Origin: Bog-752 sp963799395
GTDB taxonomy: Bacteria > Actinomycetota > Thermoleophilia > UBA2241
Reading direction: 5' to 3'
Assembly: GCA_963799395.1 (NCBI GenBank)
Contig: CAWCWZ010000071.1
Location: forward strand, 62,001 to 126,000
Length of the DNA stretch: 64,000 bases
The translations under genes and the position numbers were made by a program. The notes beneath the pieces are model-generated. The model ran no database searches. It worked only from the letters and a program-made list of their open reading frames with translations, and was not told the origin of the DNA. Each line of letters begins with the position of its first letter. Position 1 is the first letter of the stretch. This document shows positions 28,058 to 37,488 of the stretch, one piece after another.

Positions 28058-31000
28058 ATGCACGGACCTTCCGCTCCTGTCCCCAGAGTGGGCGACGACG
28101 GCGCGCGCCGTCTGATCGGCGTCGACGCCGGCAAGGTCACGACCTCGCTGGCCTGGGGCCGGGTCGGCGACGACGGCTCGCTCTCCGTCGAGGGGACGAG
28201 CGCGGCCCGCCACCTCGGCGAACCGCTAGCGCCGTTCTTTGCGCTCTACCGGGCGCTCGGGCCAGCGCGGGTCGCGGGCGTCGTGGCGGCGGGCGCCTTC
28301 GGCGACCGCCTGACGACGCCTGCCCTGGCCGGCATTCCCGAGGAGATCGCCCAGGAGTGGGCGGTCCGGGCGCTCTACGGCGCCGAGGGTGCGCTCAACG
28401 TCGTGCGCGTCGGCGGCAGCGGCTACTCGGTGCTCACGCGCGACGCCGCCGGACGGATCGGCTACGAACGAAACGAACGCTGCTCGGCCGGCACCGGCGA
28501 GACGGTCGAGGGCCTCTGCGCGCGGCTCGGCTGCGGCCTCGACGAGGCCATCGCGCTCGCCGCCGCCGCCGACCGCGGCATCACCGTCACCTCGCGCTGC
28601 GCCGTCTTTGCCAAGAGCGAGCTGACGCACTTCGCCAACCAGGGCGAGGACCACGGCCGCCTGTTTCGCGGGCTGTTCGAGAGCGTGGCGCGCAACGTCC
28701 ACGCCCTCTACGATCGTGCCAAGGCCGACGGACCAGTCGTGCTGGTCGGTCACGGGGCGCTGATCGGTCCGCTGGTCGAGGCGTTCCGCGAGCTCGTGCC
28801 GGTCCCCGTCGAAGTCTCGCCGCAAGCGGGCGTGTTCGAGGCGCTCGGCGCCCTGCACGTGGGGGCCTCTCACGAATGGCACGAGGTCGCCTGGCCCGAG
28901 CGGCCCGAGGCCCTGGTGATCGAACGTCGCGGCCGCGTGCGGGCGCTCGCGGCGGCGGCCGACGGACCGGGCTCGGTCGTGCAGCTCGCCACCGACGGCC
29001 GCGACCCGCAGGGGCAGGTCGCCGCCGGCCCGAACGCCGGCTCGAGCGTGGGCTCGAGCGCCGCCTCGAGCGCCGGCCCGAACATCGACGGCGCCACGAC
29101 ACGCGTCGTGCTCGGCCTCGATCTGGGCTCGACCGGCTCGAAGGGCGTGCTGGTCGAACCGGCGAGTGGCGCCGTGCTGGCCGACGTCTACCGGCGCACC
29201 GACGGCAACCCGGTCGAGGCGGCCAAGCGCCTCATCTCCGACCTGCGGGCCGCGCGGCCGCGCGACGAGGTGATCGCCGTCGGTCTGACCGGCTCCGGTC
29301 GCGACGCCGTGGCGACCGTCATGCGGGCCGCGTATCCCGGTCTCGACGGGCGGCTGACCGTGTTGAACGAGATCGTGGCTCACGCCGCCGCGGCCGTGCG
29401 CTTCGACGCCGACGGCGGCCGCAGCCTGTCGATCGTCGAGATCGGCGGCCAGGACGCCAAGTTCATCAACGTGCGCGACGGCCGCGTGCTCGAGTCCGAC
29501 ATGAACCGCGTCTGCAGCGCCGGCACCGGCTCGTTCCTCGAAGAGCAGGCGCTGGCCCACGGGCTCGACGACATCGCCGAGTTCGGCTCCCTGGCGGCGC
29601 GCTCCCGGAACCCGCCCGACCTGGGCCAGACCTGCACGGTGTTCGTCGCCGACGTCGCCGCCGAGGCCCTGGCCGACGGCTTCAGCCGCAGCGACATCTT
29701 TGCCGGGCTGCAGTACTCCGTGATCAAGAACTACATCGGCCGCGTGATGGGCGACCGCCGCTTCTCGGACCGCGTCTTCTTTCAGGGCAAACCGGCCAGC
29801 AACCCCTCACTGGCGCGCACCCTGGCGGCGGTCACCGGGCGTGAGGTCGTGGTGCCGCCGAACCCGGGCGCCATGGGAGCGCTGGGGATCGCCCTGCTGG
29901 CCGCCGCGGTGGGCCGCGACGGCGGCGCGGCCGGCGCCGTCGCCCCGATCGGTCGCGAGACTCCAGCCGGGGGCGAGGTCACAGCGATCGATCTCGACGT
30001 CTTCACGGCGGCGCGCGTCGTCGAGCGCAGAAGCGGCCGCTGCGGCGACAAGCACTGCGCCAACCTCTGCCGCCTCGAGACCGCGATCGTCGAGGTGGCC
30101 GGCGAGCGCCGCCGCGTGGTCAGCGGCGGCAACTGCCCCAAATACGACGAGCGCTCCGAGGTGGGTGCCAAGCTGCCCAAGGACGCCCCGAACCCGTACC
30201 GCGAACGCGACGAGCTGGTGGCCGGGCTACGGGGCGAGGCGGCGCGCGGCGCGGCGGCGGCCGGCCCGCTGGCCGGCCGCCGTATCGGCCTGCCGCAGGC
30301 CCACTACCTGATCGACACGCTGCCCTTCTTCGCCGCCTTCCTCTCGGCCCTGGGGGCCGAGGTCGAGGTGCTGCGGCCGACGGTCGCGACGCTGGCCCTC
30401 GGCGACCGGCGCTGCGCGGCGCCGGGCGCCTGCGCCCCGGTCAAGATCGCCCACGGCCTGAGCGCCGCGCCGGGCGGCGCGCCGCTCGACGCGCTCTTCG
30501 AGCCGGCCTTCATCAACCTGCCGTCGCACGGCGCCGCCGGCACGTACACCTGCCCCATCGCCCAGGGCACGCCACAGATGCTCGACCACGCCCTCGCCGG
30601 CGAGCCGGCGGCGCCGCCCGTGGCGCGGCCGGTGTTCTTCGCCGACAGGGCCGACGGCTTCGCCGGGCCGGAGACGCTGCGCCAGCTCGAGGAGGCGGCG
30701 CGGACGCTCGGCGTGCGCGACCCCGGAGCCGTGGGCGCCGCCCAGGCGGCGGCCTGCGCCGCCTGGGACCGCTACCAGCGCGGTCTGCGCGATATCGGGG
30801 CCCGGGCGCTCGCCTTCGCGCGTGACGAAGGCGTGCCGGTCGTGCTCGTCGTGGGCGAGATTCACGTCGTCCACGACGAGGTGATCAACTCCGGGATCCA
30901 CGATCTCGTCGCCGCCAACGGCGCCGTGCCGCTGCCGCTCGACTGCTACCCCGTCGACGAGGCGGCGCCGGCGCTGCGCTGCGTCCACTGGGCCGGCGCC

Positions 31001-32603
31001 GGCGAGACGCTGCGCGCCTCGCTCGCGGCGGCCGCGGCCGGCGACGTGTTCCCGCTGCTGCTCTGTGCCTACGGCTGCGGCCCGAACTCGCTCGTCGAGC
31101 ATCTCTTCGACGATCTGCTCGCCGACTACCCGCACACTGTGCTCGAAAGTGACGGCCACGGCGGCAGCGCCGGTTATGTCACCCGCGTGCAGGCCTTCCT
31201 GCACGCGGTGCAGGGCTACCGCGACGCGCGTGCGGCGGCAAACGCCGGCGCCGCGATCGCGTCCGGCGGCGTGTCCGCTGCCGACGACGGCGCCGGCCCG
31301 ACCGTCGCCGGTCCGGTCGATCCGCATCGCCTCGAGCGCTGCGAACGGCCGGTCGCGGTGTCGCTGCGCACCAACCGCGAGCGCACCTTCCTGTTCGGCA
31401 ACATCGGCGGCAGCGGCGGCCGCTTCGCGGCCGCCGCCATGCGCGGCGCCGGCCTCGACGCCCGCTCGGTCGGGCCCACCTCGCCCGCCGCCCTCGACAA
31501 GGCCCGCCAGGGCTGCTCGGGCAAGGAGTGCCTCCCCTACCAGCTCATCTGGGGCACGCTGGCCGACTACTTAGACCATGCCGGCGACACCATCGGCGAG
31601 GGCGGTCTCGTGTTCGTCAGCATCGGCCGCGGCTTTCAGGCCTGCCGGGCCAACCTGTTCCCGGTGGCCCAGCAGATCCAGCTCGAGCGCCTCGGCTACG
31701 ACGGCGCCGTCGAGGTGGCCGACTTCACGCTGCTCTTCGAGGACTGGTCGCTGACCTCGGTGGTGTGGGTCGGCTCGGTGGCCGCCGACCTGCTCAACAT
31801 GATGCGCTTCTACCACTACGCCAGCCGAGCCCCGTCGCGGCGCCGCGGACGCCCTCTACCACGCCTACGCCGACCGCCTCGAGGCGCTGCTGGCGGCGCC
31901 CCGCCTGACCGGCAAGGTCAAGGGCCTCGGCGACGCGCGCGCGCTGCTGTCGAGTTGCGAGGCGCTCGTCGCCGAGGCCGCCCGCGAGTTCGCGGCGCTG
32001 TCGGGTGGCGGCCGTTGCGCCGACGAGCTGCGCACGGTCTTTCTGTGCGGCGACATCTACCTGCGCGTCGACGAGTGGGGCAACGACGAGCTCCAGCGCA
32101 AGCTCGCCGACGAAGGCCTGCGCGTCATCTTCGAACCGTTCGGTGAGATCTTCGAGCTGCTCGCCCTGCGCGACGCGCGCGAGCACGGCCTCACGACCCG
32201 CCTCGGGGCCAAGCGCGTGGCGACGCTCAAGTTCATGCGCTACGTGGTCAAACGGCTGCTGGGCGTGGCCCGGCCGCATGAGCCGTGGCTGTTCTGGCAC
32301 GACGTCGGCGAGGTCTGGAAGGCCAGCGAGACGCTGTTCGACGGCTACCCCTTCGGCGAGTCGATCCCCACGATCGGCAGCACCCTGCTGACCTGGGACA
32401 CCCAGCCGGTCGACGGCGTCGTCGTGGTCTCGCCGCGGGGCTGCGGGCCGGCGCTGATCAGCGAGGCGCAGCTCCGTCGCGGCGCCGACGCCCCCCTGCT
32501 GTTCGTCTACAACGACGGCGACCCCATCGACGCCTCGCGCCTCGCGGGCTTCGCCTGGCGGCTGCGCGCCCGCAAGGCGCGCCGGCTCGGCCGTGGCGCC
32601 TGA
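28058..32603 (+). CDS. Giant fused acyl-CoA dehydratase activase / dehydratase-like iron-sulfur protein
   Basis: About 1,515 residues after correcting one frameshift near 31828. Domain 1 (~18-265) and domain 2 (~350-625) are both BadF/HgdC-type activases. The cluster cysteines are C142 (RCSAGTGE) and C181 (SRCAVFA) in the first, C486 (VCSAGTGS) and C526 (QTCTVFVAD) in the second, with ATP-site motifs IGVDAGKVTTS and LGLDLGSTGSKG. They are joined by an S/G-rich linker. Next come a Cys cluster (C662, C666, C670, C694), a DUF2229-like region (C786, C792, C832) and a HgdB-like region with CAYGCGPNS (C1003, C1007) and CSGKEC (C1152, C1158). Such large proteins are known, mostly in anaerobes; their reaction is unproven. 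I infer ATP-driven low-potential electron transfer within one chain. Leaderless ATG; overlaps the next gene by 11 bases. Confidence 0.85.
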
Positions 32604-33690
32604 GGGCGCCCCGGGTCTCGCGCCGGCGGCGCTGACCGGCAGGATCGTCACCGTGCTCGGCCCGGTGGCGCCGGGCGAGCTCGGCCTCTGCCTGCCGCAC
32701 GAGCATGTGATCTGCGCGCTCGACCGGGGACTCGATTGGCCGGCCGGCGACCCGCGGTCGCCGGCCTTCGCCGACGAGCCGGTCACCTTGGCCAACCTCG
32801 AGCACGTCCATCGCGACCCGCTCGGCAACCGCGCCAACCTGCGCCTCGACGACCTCGACGAGATGGTCGCCGAGCTGCGCCTCTTCGCCGCCGCCGGCGG
32901 CGGCGCCGTCGTCGACCAGACGCTCGACGAGCTCGGGCGCGACCGGGCCGCGCTCGCCCGGGTGGCGCGCGCCAGCGGCCTGCACGTCGTGGCCGGCTGC
33001 GGCCACTACGTCGCCGACCTGCAGTCGGCGCGCACGGCGGCCTTGTCGGTCGACGAGCTCGCCGCCGAGCTCACCGCCGACCTGCTGGTCTACCCGCGGC
33101 GCGGCGGCATCCCCTGCGGACTGATCGGCGAGATCGGCGTGTCGTCGGAGCGCATCGCGCCGTTCGAGCTGCGCATGCTGCAGGCCGTCGCCCGCGTCCA
33201 GCGCGCCACCGGGGCGCCGGTCTCCCTGCATTCGGTCGCGCCCGGGCACATGGGGCTCGAGGCCCTGCTGATCCTGACGGAGCACGGTGTCGCCGCCGGC
33301 AGGGTGGCCGTCTGTCACCTCGACTCGGGCATCGACCTCGACTTCTGCCGCGAGATCGCCGCCGAGGGCGCGTTCGTCGAGTTCGACTGGTTCGGCTGGC
33401 ACGCGCCGGGCGCCGGCGCCGACGGCGACGACCTGCCGCACAGCGACCGCGAGCGGGTGGCGGCGGTCGCTGCGCTTTGCGCCGAGGGCCTCGCCGACCA
33501 GCTGCTGGTCTCGCACGACATCGCCATGAAGATCCAGCTCACCGCCTACGGCGGCCTGGGCTACGCGCACCTGGCCCGTAACCTGCCGCCGTTCTTCGCC
33601 CGCCACGGCGTCGACGCCGCGACCCTGCGCCGCATCATGGTCGACAATCCCGCGCGCTGGCTCGCCTGGGAGGCGCCTGTCGAGGGGTAA
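32593..33690 (+). CDS. Phosphotriesterase-family metal-dependent hydrolase/lactonase
   Basis: 365 residues, TIM-barrel amidohydrolase. Metal ligands: PHEHVI near 35-37, a bridging Glu in GLIGEIGVS where classical enzymes have a carboxylated Lys, His in SLHSV, His in CHLDSG and Asp in SHDIAMK. The Glu bridge is the mark of the PTER/PHP branch rather than of paraoxon hydrolases. Likely a lactonase or an esterase; physiological substrate unknown. It starts at GTG inside the end of the activase gene, so the two are co-translated and probably work in one pathway, although no such pathway is described to my knowledge. Confidence 0.88.
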   Translation: MAPEGAPGLAPAALTGRIVTVLGPVAPGELGLCLPHEHVICALDRGLDWPAGDPRSPAFADEPVTLANLEHVHRDPLGNRANLRLDDLDEMVAELRLFAAAGGGAVVDQTLDELGRDRAALARVARASGLHVVAGCGHYVADLQSARTAALSVDELAAELTADLLVYPRRGGIPCGLIGEIGVSSERIAPFELRMLQAVARVQRATGAPVSLHSVAPGHMGLEALLILTEHGVAAGRVAVCHLDSGIDLDFCREIAAEGAFVEFDWFGWHAPGAGADGDDLPHSDRERVAAVAALCAEGLADQLLVSHDIAMKIQLTAYGGLGYAHLARNLPPFFARHGVDAATLRRIMVDNPARWLAWEAPVEG

Positions 33691-33816
33691 GGGGCGGCCT
33701 CGAGGCACGATCTGCAGGCCGGGCAGCGCACGTGGTCTGGCTCTCCGGGGTGACGCTTGGATTCCTTCAGCCGCCTGCCGCCGCGGGCATGCGCCGCAGG
33801 CCGGGCAACGCAGACG

Positions 33817-34982
33817 CTAGTCGGCGGCCAGCACGACGGTCGTGCCCGACGGTGCGCTGAGCCGGCCTTCCGCCCGGCTCAGCGCACCGTCGTCGGTGTC
33901 GAGCCGCGAAACGACATTGCCCGCCGGCCGGCCATAGAGAGCACGCTGTCATCGCGGCCCGGTCCCATGCGCACGCCGACGTTCGACGACACGGCCGAGT
34001 TCTGCCGGGCGCCGCTGCCGTCGACCAGCCAGATGTTGGTCCCCGAGTAGGCGTCGAGCGAGTCGGGCACACCGGGCAGGTAGAAGACGGCGCCGAAGCG
34101 CGTGGGCAGGGCCGACCCCGGCTCCTCTATCGCGCCGACGCCGGTGTCCCAGGCCGACAGGACGCGCATCGAGTGCGGGTCGACGCGCAGGAAGCGCAGC
34201 GTGAAGGCCGGGTCGGCGGGTCCGGCGAGGACGTAGAGGATGCCGTCGCCGCCGACGGTCGCCGCGGCGATGTGCGTGTAGCCGCCAAGCGAGACGCTCC
34301 TCTTCGTCTTCAGATCGGTGACCGCGGCGGCGGCTTTCGTCGAGGTGATGGCCAGCACGTCGCCGCCTGCGAGGAGGAGCGCGTCGACGTGGCCGCGGCT
34401 CGTCTTGCGGGCGCCGACCCCCGAGCCCGGCAGCGCCATGAGGGCGCTCGGATCGGGTTCGAGCACCGGAAGTGGGAAGCGGGCGACGGTGCGGCCGTCC
34501 AGGGCGACGGCGACGATCGCCGCCCGGCTGCCGGCGTCCACGGGCAGGAAGGCGAGCTCGCGGTCCAGGACTGCGGTGGTCAGATCGGTCGGCTCGAGCG
34601 AGGCGGCGACCGTCGTCCAGGTGTTCGTAGTCGGCAGGTAGCGGACCAGGCGGTGGCCGCCGCCGGGGCCGGTCAGAAGAACGACCGGGCGCGCCCCGCC
34701 GACGACGAGCTGGGCCCCGCTTCCGGCGCCGAGCGAGCTCACGGTCGCCGCTCCGGCGGCGTCGGTCAGGCGGGCCGAGAGCACGCCGTCGCCTCTCCAG
34801 ATGACGAGGCTGCCGGCTCTGTCAGGCCAAAGGGTCGCGACGGCGGGTTCGCCGGCCCGGCCCATGTGGGCTCCCCAGATGAGGAACGCCGCCGCCAGGA
34901 CCGTGGCCACGACGAGCCCGGCCACTTCGAGCGAACGAGTCCGTCCCAAGAGGGAACGTCGGGGGGAGATCGGCAGGGTCAC
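33817..34982 (-). CDS. Membrane-anchored beta-propeller-like protein of unknown function
   Basis: About 388 residues. One N-terminal membrane anchor (VAGLVVATVLAAAFLIWG) precedes an extracytoplasmic, beta-rich domain with repeated short strands (GSLVIWRGDGVLSARL, LAFLPVDAGSRAAIVAVALDG, GGDGILYVLAGPADPAF, TRFGAVFYLPG), probably a propeller. The frame closes early at 33879, but a one-base correction near 33943 gives VVSRLDTDDGALSRAEGRLS and a stop at 33817, which I prefer. A 19-bp inverted repeat covers this last part. GTG start, 13 bases after the preceding membrane gene. No family recognised. Confidence 0.65.
33847..33892. repeat. Perfect 19-bp inverted repeat at the gene end
   Basis: Arms 33847-33865 and 33874-33892 with an eight-base loop. 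By the corrected reading it lies inside the last 25 codons; by the uncorrected one it overlaps the stop. It could act as a terminator or may mark an insertion at the 3' end. Confidence 0.7.
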
Positions 34983-34994
34983 GGCGACTCGGCG

Positions 34995-35378
34995 CTAGCG
35001 GCGGTAGTGGGCGCGCACCGGCGGCGCCAGCGTCAGCGCGATGATGACGAGGCCGACACCGGCGTAGAAGGGCTGCAGGAACGAAAAGGGGACGATCAAT
35101 TTCTCGACCGCGATCCAGATGACGAGCCCCACGCCGATCACGCCCGACAGCGTCCAGCCCCAGTACTCGGTCCGGAACGGATTGACGGCCTCGAGCGCCG
35201 CGGACCGCGGCCGCCGGAGCAGGGCCCAGGCGACCACGAGGGGTCCGACCCCGAGCACGACGAGCACCGCGCCGCCGCCGAGGGCGCCGACCACCTGGAA
35301 GAGCTGCACGACGATCAGAGCGACGGCTGCCGCCGGTCGCCTGGTCGCAGTGTCGAGTGCCGTCTCCGCCGCCGTCAC
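34995..35378 (-). CDS. Small membrane protein, unknown
   Basis: 127 residues with four hydrophobic segments (VALIVVQLFQVVGALGG, AVLVVLGVGPLVVAWALL, LSGVIGVGLVIWIAVE, FYAGVGLVIIALTLAP). It starts at GTG with GGAG nine bases upstream. It precedes the anchored propeller-like gene in the same direction, with only 12 bases between, so the two probably act together. No family recognised. Confidence 0.7.
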   Translation of the reverse strand: MTAAETALDTATRRPAAAVALIVVQLFQVVGALGGGAVLVVLGVGPLVVAWALLRRPRSAALEAVNPFRTEYWGWTLSGVIGVGLVIWIAVEKLIVPFSFLQPFYAGVGLVIIALTLAPPVRAHYRR

Positions 35379-35507
35379 GCTTGCTCCTTGGGCTCGATCC
35401 GTGCTGAAGGACTGAAGGACACCGGATCGGGGTCACCAGTGTAGGGGATGCGCCGCCGCTGCGCAGCCTCGGCGCTCCGCCGCATGCCGGGCCCCGCCGC
35501 CCGCCTG

Positions 35508-36464
35508 TCACGCCTCCGGGGGCAACCGCAGGGTCGCCACGACAGGCCAGTGGTCGGAGGGGAGGCGGCGGTGGCGGCGTTCCGCCGCCACCGCCGCCTC
35601 CCCGACCTCCCACTCGCGCGTCACCAGCAGGTAATCGATGCGCCGGCGTGGGCCGTTGCCGCGGAACCCGCCGGTCGTCGTCGGGGGCGCCGCCGGCGCC
35701 CCGTCGGCCATCGTGGGCGGCGCCGCGCGCGTCCCCCCGCGGCGCCGTCCCGGCGCCGGCGTCTCTGAGCCGGTTCGTGCGCTTTCGTCGGTCTCGAGCA
35801 CAGGTCGAGGTTCGCGTAGGAAATCTGCCCATTGGGGTGGTTCCGATCCTGGGGCCGACGAGCCGGGCGCGAACACGTCGCGTAGTCCGGCGCCCAGCAG
35901 GATGCGAACGGCCTCGTCGTCGGGCTCGGCGTTGAGGTCGCCGGCGACGATCGAAGGCAAAGCGGGATCGAGCCAGGTGGCGAGGGCCGTGGCGCTGCGA
36001 TGGCGCGCGGCCGCCGGCCGGCCTTCGAGGTGGCAGTTGGCAAAGGAGAAGCGGCGTCCGCCGGCCAGGTCGGTGAAGCGCGCCAGGGTGACGATCCGCG
36101 GGAGACGGTTGCCCCAGCCGGTCGAGCCGGGCCGGTCGGGCGAGTCTGAGAACCAGCGCGTCGTCACGCCGTCGAGGGCGAGGCGGGCGCGACGGTAGAG
36201 CACGGTGCAGCGCTCGCCGCGGCGCTCGCCGTCGTTGCGCCCGGCGCCGGTCGCCGCGTAGCCCGGCAGGCGCCGCAGCAGGTAGCGCTGCTGAAAGCCG
36301 TAGACCTCCTGGAGGCCGATGAGGTCGGCGTCGAGGCGGGCGACGGCTTGCGCCGTCGCCCGCCGGCGAAACGGCCACGAGTCGAAGCCGTCGCAGGCGA
36401 TCCCGTTGCGGATGTTGAAGGTCGCGACGCGCAGCTCAGGCGAGCCGTCGGCAGCGTCGGTCAT
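35508..36464 (-). CDS. Endonuclease/exonuclease/phosphatase-family metalloenzyme
   Basis: About 318 residues. EEP motifs in order: VATFNIRNG (Asn), IGLQEVYG (metal Glu), FANCHLEGR, VAGDLNAEPDDEAV (Asp-Asn), RRRIDYLLV, and the terminal SDHWPVVATL with the catalytic Asp-His. Such enzymes cleave phosphodiester or phosphomonoester bonds in DNA, lipids or sugars; the substrate is unknown. No signal peptide. A low-complexity insertion rich in E, P, T and G (between GDLNAEP and RIDYLL) is unusual and may hide a compensated frameshift. I chose ATG 36464 over GTG 36473 on spacing. Confidence 0.88.
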   Translation of the reverse strand: MTDAADGSPELRVATFNIRNGIACDGFDSWPFRRRATAQAVARLDADLIGLQEVYGFQQRYLLRRLPGYAATGAGRNDGERRGERCTVLYRRARLALDGVTTRWFSDSPDRPGSTGWGNRLPRIVTLARFTDLAGGRRFSFANCHLEGRPAAARHRSATALATWLDPALPSIVAGDLNAEPDDEAVRILLGAGLRDVFAPGSSAPGSEPPQWADFLREPRPVLETDESARTGSETPAPGRRRGGTRAAPPTMADGAPAAPPTTTGGFRGNGPRRRIDYLLVTREWEVGEAAVAAERRHRRLPSDHWPVVATLRLPPEA

Positions 36465-36488
36465 GCCGACCACATCCTGTCGGTCCGG

Positions 36489-36953
36489 TCAGCGCCGGCG
36501 CGCCACGAGCAGGAGCGCCAGGGCGGCGACGACGAAGCCGGTCGAGGCCAGCAGCGGCTGCCAGACGGGCGCCCACCACTGGCGGGGAGAGAGGAACAGC
36601 AAGTCGCGTGTGCGCAGCGACGCCGGCCAGTCGAGCATGATCTTGAGGGCGACATAGTAGCCGATGTCCCACACGCCGAAGGCGAACAGGAAGTAGGCGA
36701 GCTTCTGCACCAGGCCGCGGCCGGCCAGGAAGGCGACGGCCACGAGCATGACGATCGTGGCGGCCTCGCGGATCTGCTCGTGTCGCAGGTAGGCGTCCGG
36801 AAAGACGAAGCGGCCGGGCGTGAAGACGGCGGCGTACTGGAGCGCGAACAGCCGCCGCAGGTAGGAGACGACCATGGCCTCGACGACCGCCATCGCGACC
36901 GCGTAGACGGCGACGACGATGAGCCGGGTCCAGCGTGACGAGCCGGTGCGCAT
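36489..36953 (-). CDS. Small four-helix membrane protein, unknown
   Basis: 154 residues from ATG 36953. Four hydrophobic helices: LIVVAVYAVAMAVVEAMVV, ATIVMLVAVAFLAG, LAYFLFAFGVWDIGYYVALKI and PLLASTGFVVAALALLLV. Conserved-looking polar residues sit near helix ends (VEAMVVSYLRRLF, FGVWDIGYY). It resembles uncharacterised bacterial proteins annotated only as membrane proteins. It is followed by the EEP hydrolase gene after 24 bases. A TACTAT box four bases before the ATG might be a promoter. Confidence 0.7.
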   Translation of the reverse strand: MRTGSSRWTRLIVVAVYAVAMAVVEAMVVSYLRRLFALQYAAVFTPGRFVFPDAYLRHEQIREAATIVMLVAVAFLAGRGLVQKLAYFLFAFGVWDIGYYVALKIMLDWPASLRTRDLLFLSPRQWWAPVWQPLLASTGFVVAALALLLVARRR

Positions 36954-37032
36954 GGCGATAGTATCGCGCAAGCGGCGGCCTGGCGCGCACCCGGGTGTCT
37001 AGCCGGGCGGCCTGTTGCGCAGACTGAAGGTG

Positions 37033-37455
37033 ATGGAACGAGTGGACGCGATGACGACGGGAGCGCCGACCAGGGCTCATCTCAAGAGCCTGGTCCGGCA
37101 GTATCTCGACGCCCTGCGCTCGCTCGGCCTCACTCCCAACCGCACGGTGGCCTTCGAAAGCATCCCCCGCTCGGCCTGGCTGATCGACGATCCCGAGCCG
37201 CACGCGGTGCGCCGTCGCTACCTGTTGCTCGACGATGGCGACGCCTGGTGTGAGACGGTCCATGGGGCGCAGCCGGTCGGCAGCGGTCTCGAGAACTCCT
37301 ACCGCTGGCTGGCCGCGCCGACGCCCGCGCTCGGTTATGCGCTGGACCGCTCGATCGACGACGCCCGCGCGGGCGGCGACGGCTTTCTGATCCCGGTGCG
37401 CGAGGCCGGCGCGGTCTACGCGGTGAGCGACCGACGCGCGAGGCCGCGAAGGTAG
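37033..37455 (+). CDS. Unknown soluble protein
   Basis: 140 residues from ATG 37033 (GAAGGTG upstream). I do not recognise it. The N-terminus is helical (RAHLKSLVRQYLDALRSLGL), followed by a mixed region with AFESIPRSAWLIDDPEPHAVRR and a C-terminal beta part (GDGFLIPVREAGAVYAVSD). It contains one Cys and no obvious catalytic motif. It stands alone between a divergent membrane gene and the MFS transporter. Codon use matches its neighbours, so it is probably a real gene. Confidence 0.6.
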   Translation: MERVDAMTTGAPTRAHLKSLVRQYLDALRSLGLTPNRTVAFESIPRSAWLIDDPEPHAVRRRYLLLDDGDAWCETVHGAQPVGSGLENSYRWLAAPTPALGYALDRSIDDARAGGDGFLIPVREAGAVYAVSDRRARPRR

Positions 37456-37474
37456 AGCCATCGGCCCGGCCTGC

Positions 37475-37480
37475 TAGGAT
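37475..37480 (+). promoter_or_regulatory. Candidate -10 box before the MFS gene
   Basis: TAGGAT ends eight bases before ATG 37489 with no Shine-Dalgarno between, which suggests a leaderless or nearly leaderless mRNA. Confidence 0.4.
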
Positions 37481-37488
37481 GCGAGCCT

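Noticed and set aside
28226..29560. 444-codon open frame antisense to the activase gene
   Set aside because: Shadow frame. The plus-strand protein has clear domain motifs throughout.
33714..33812. 17-bp direct repeat (33714-33730 and 33796-33812) as an attachment site
   Set aside because: No integrase or mobile gene is nearby, and the unit is GC-rich with one mismatch.
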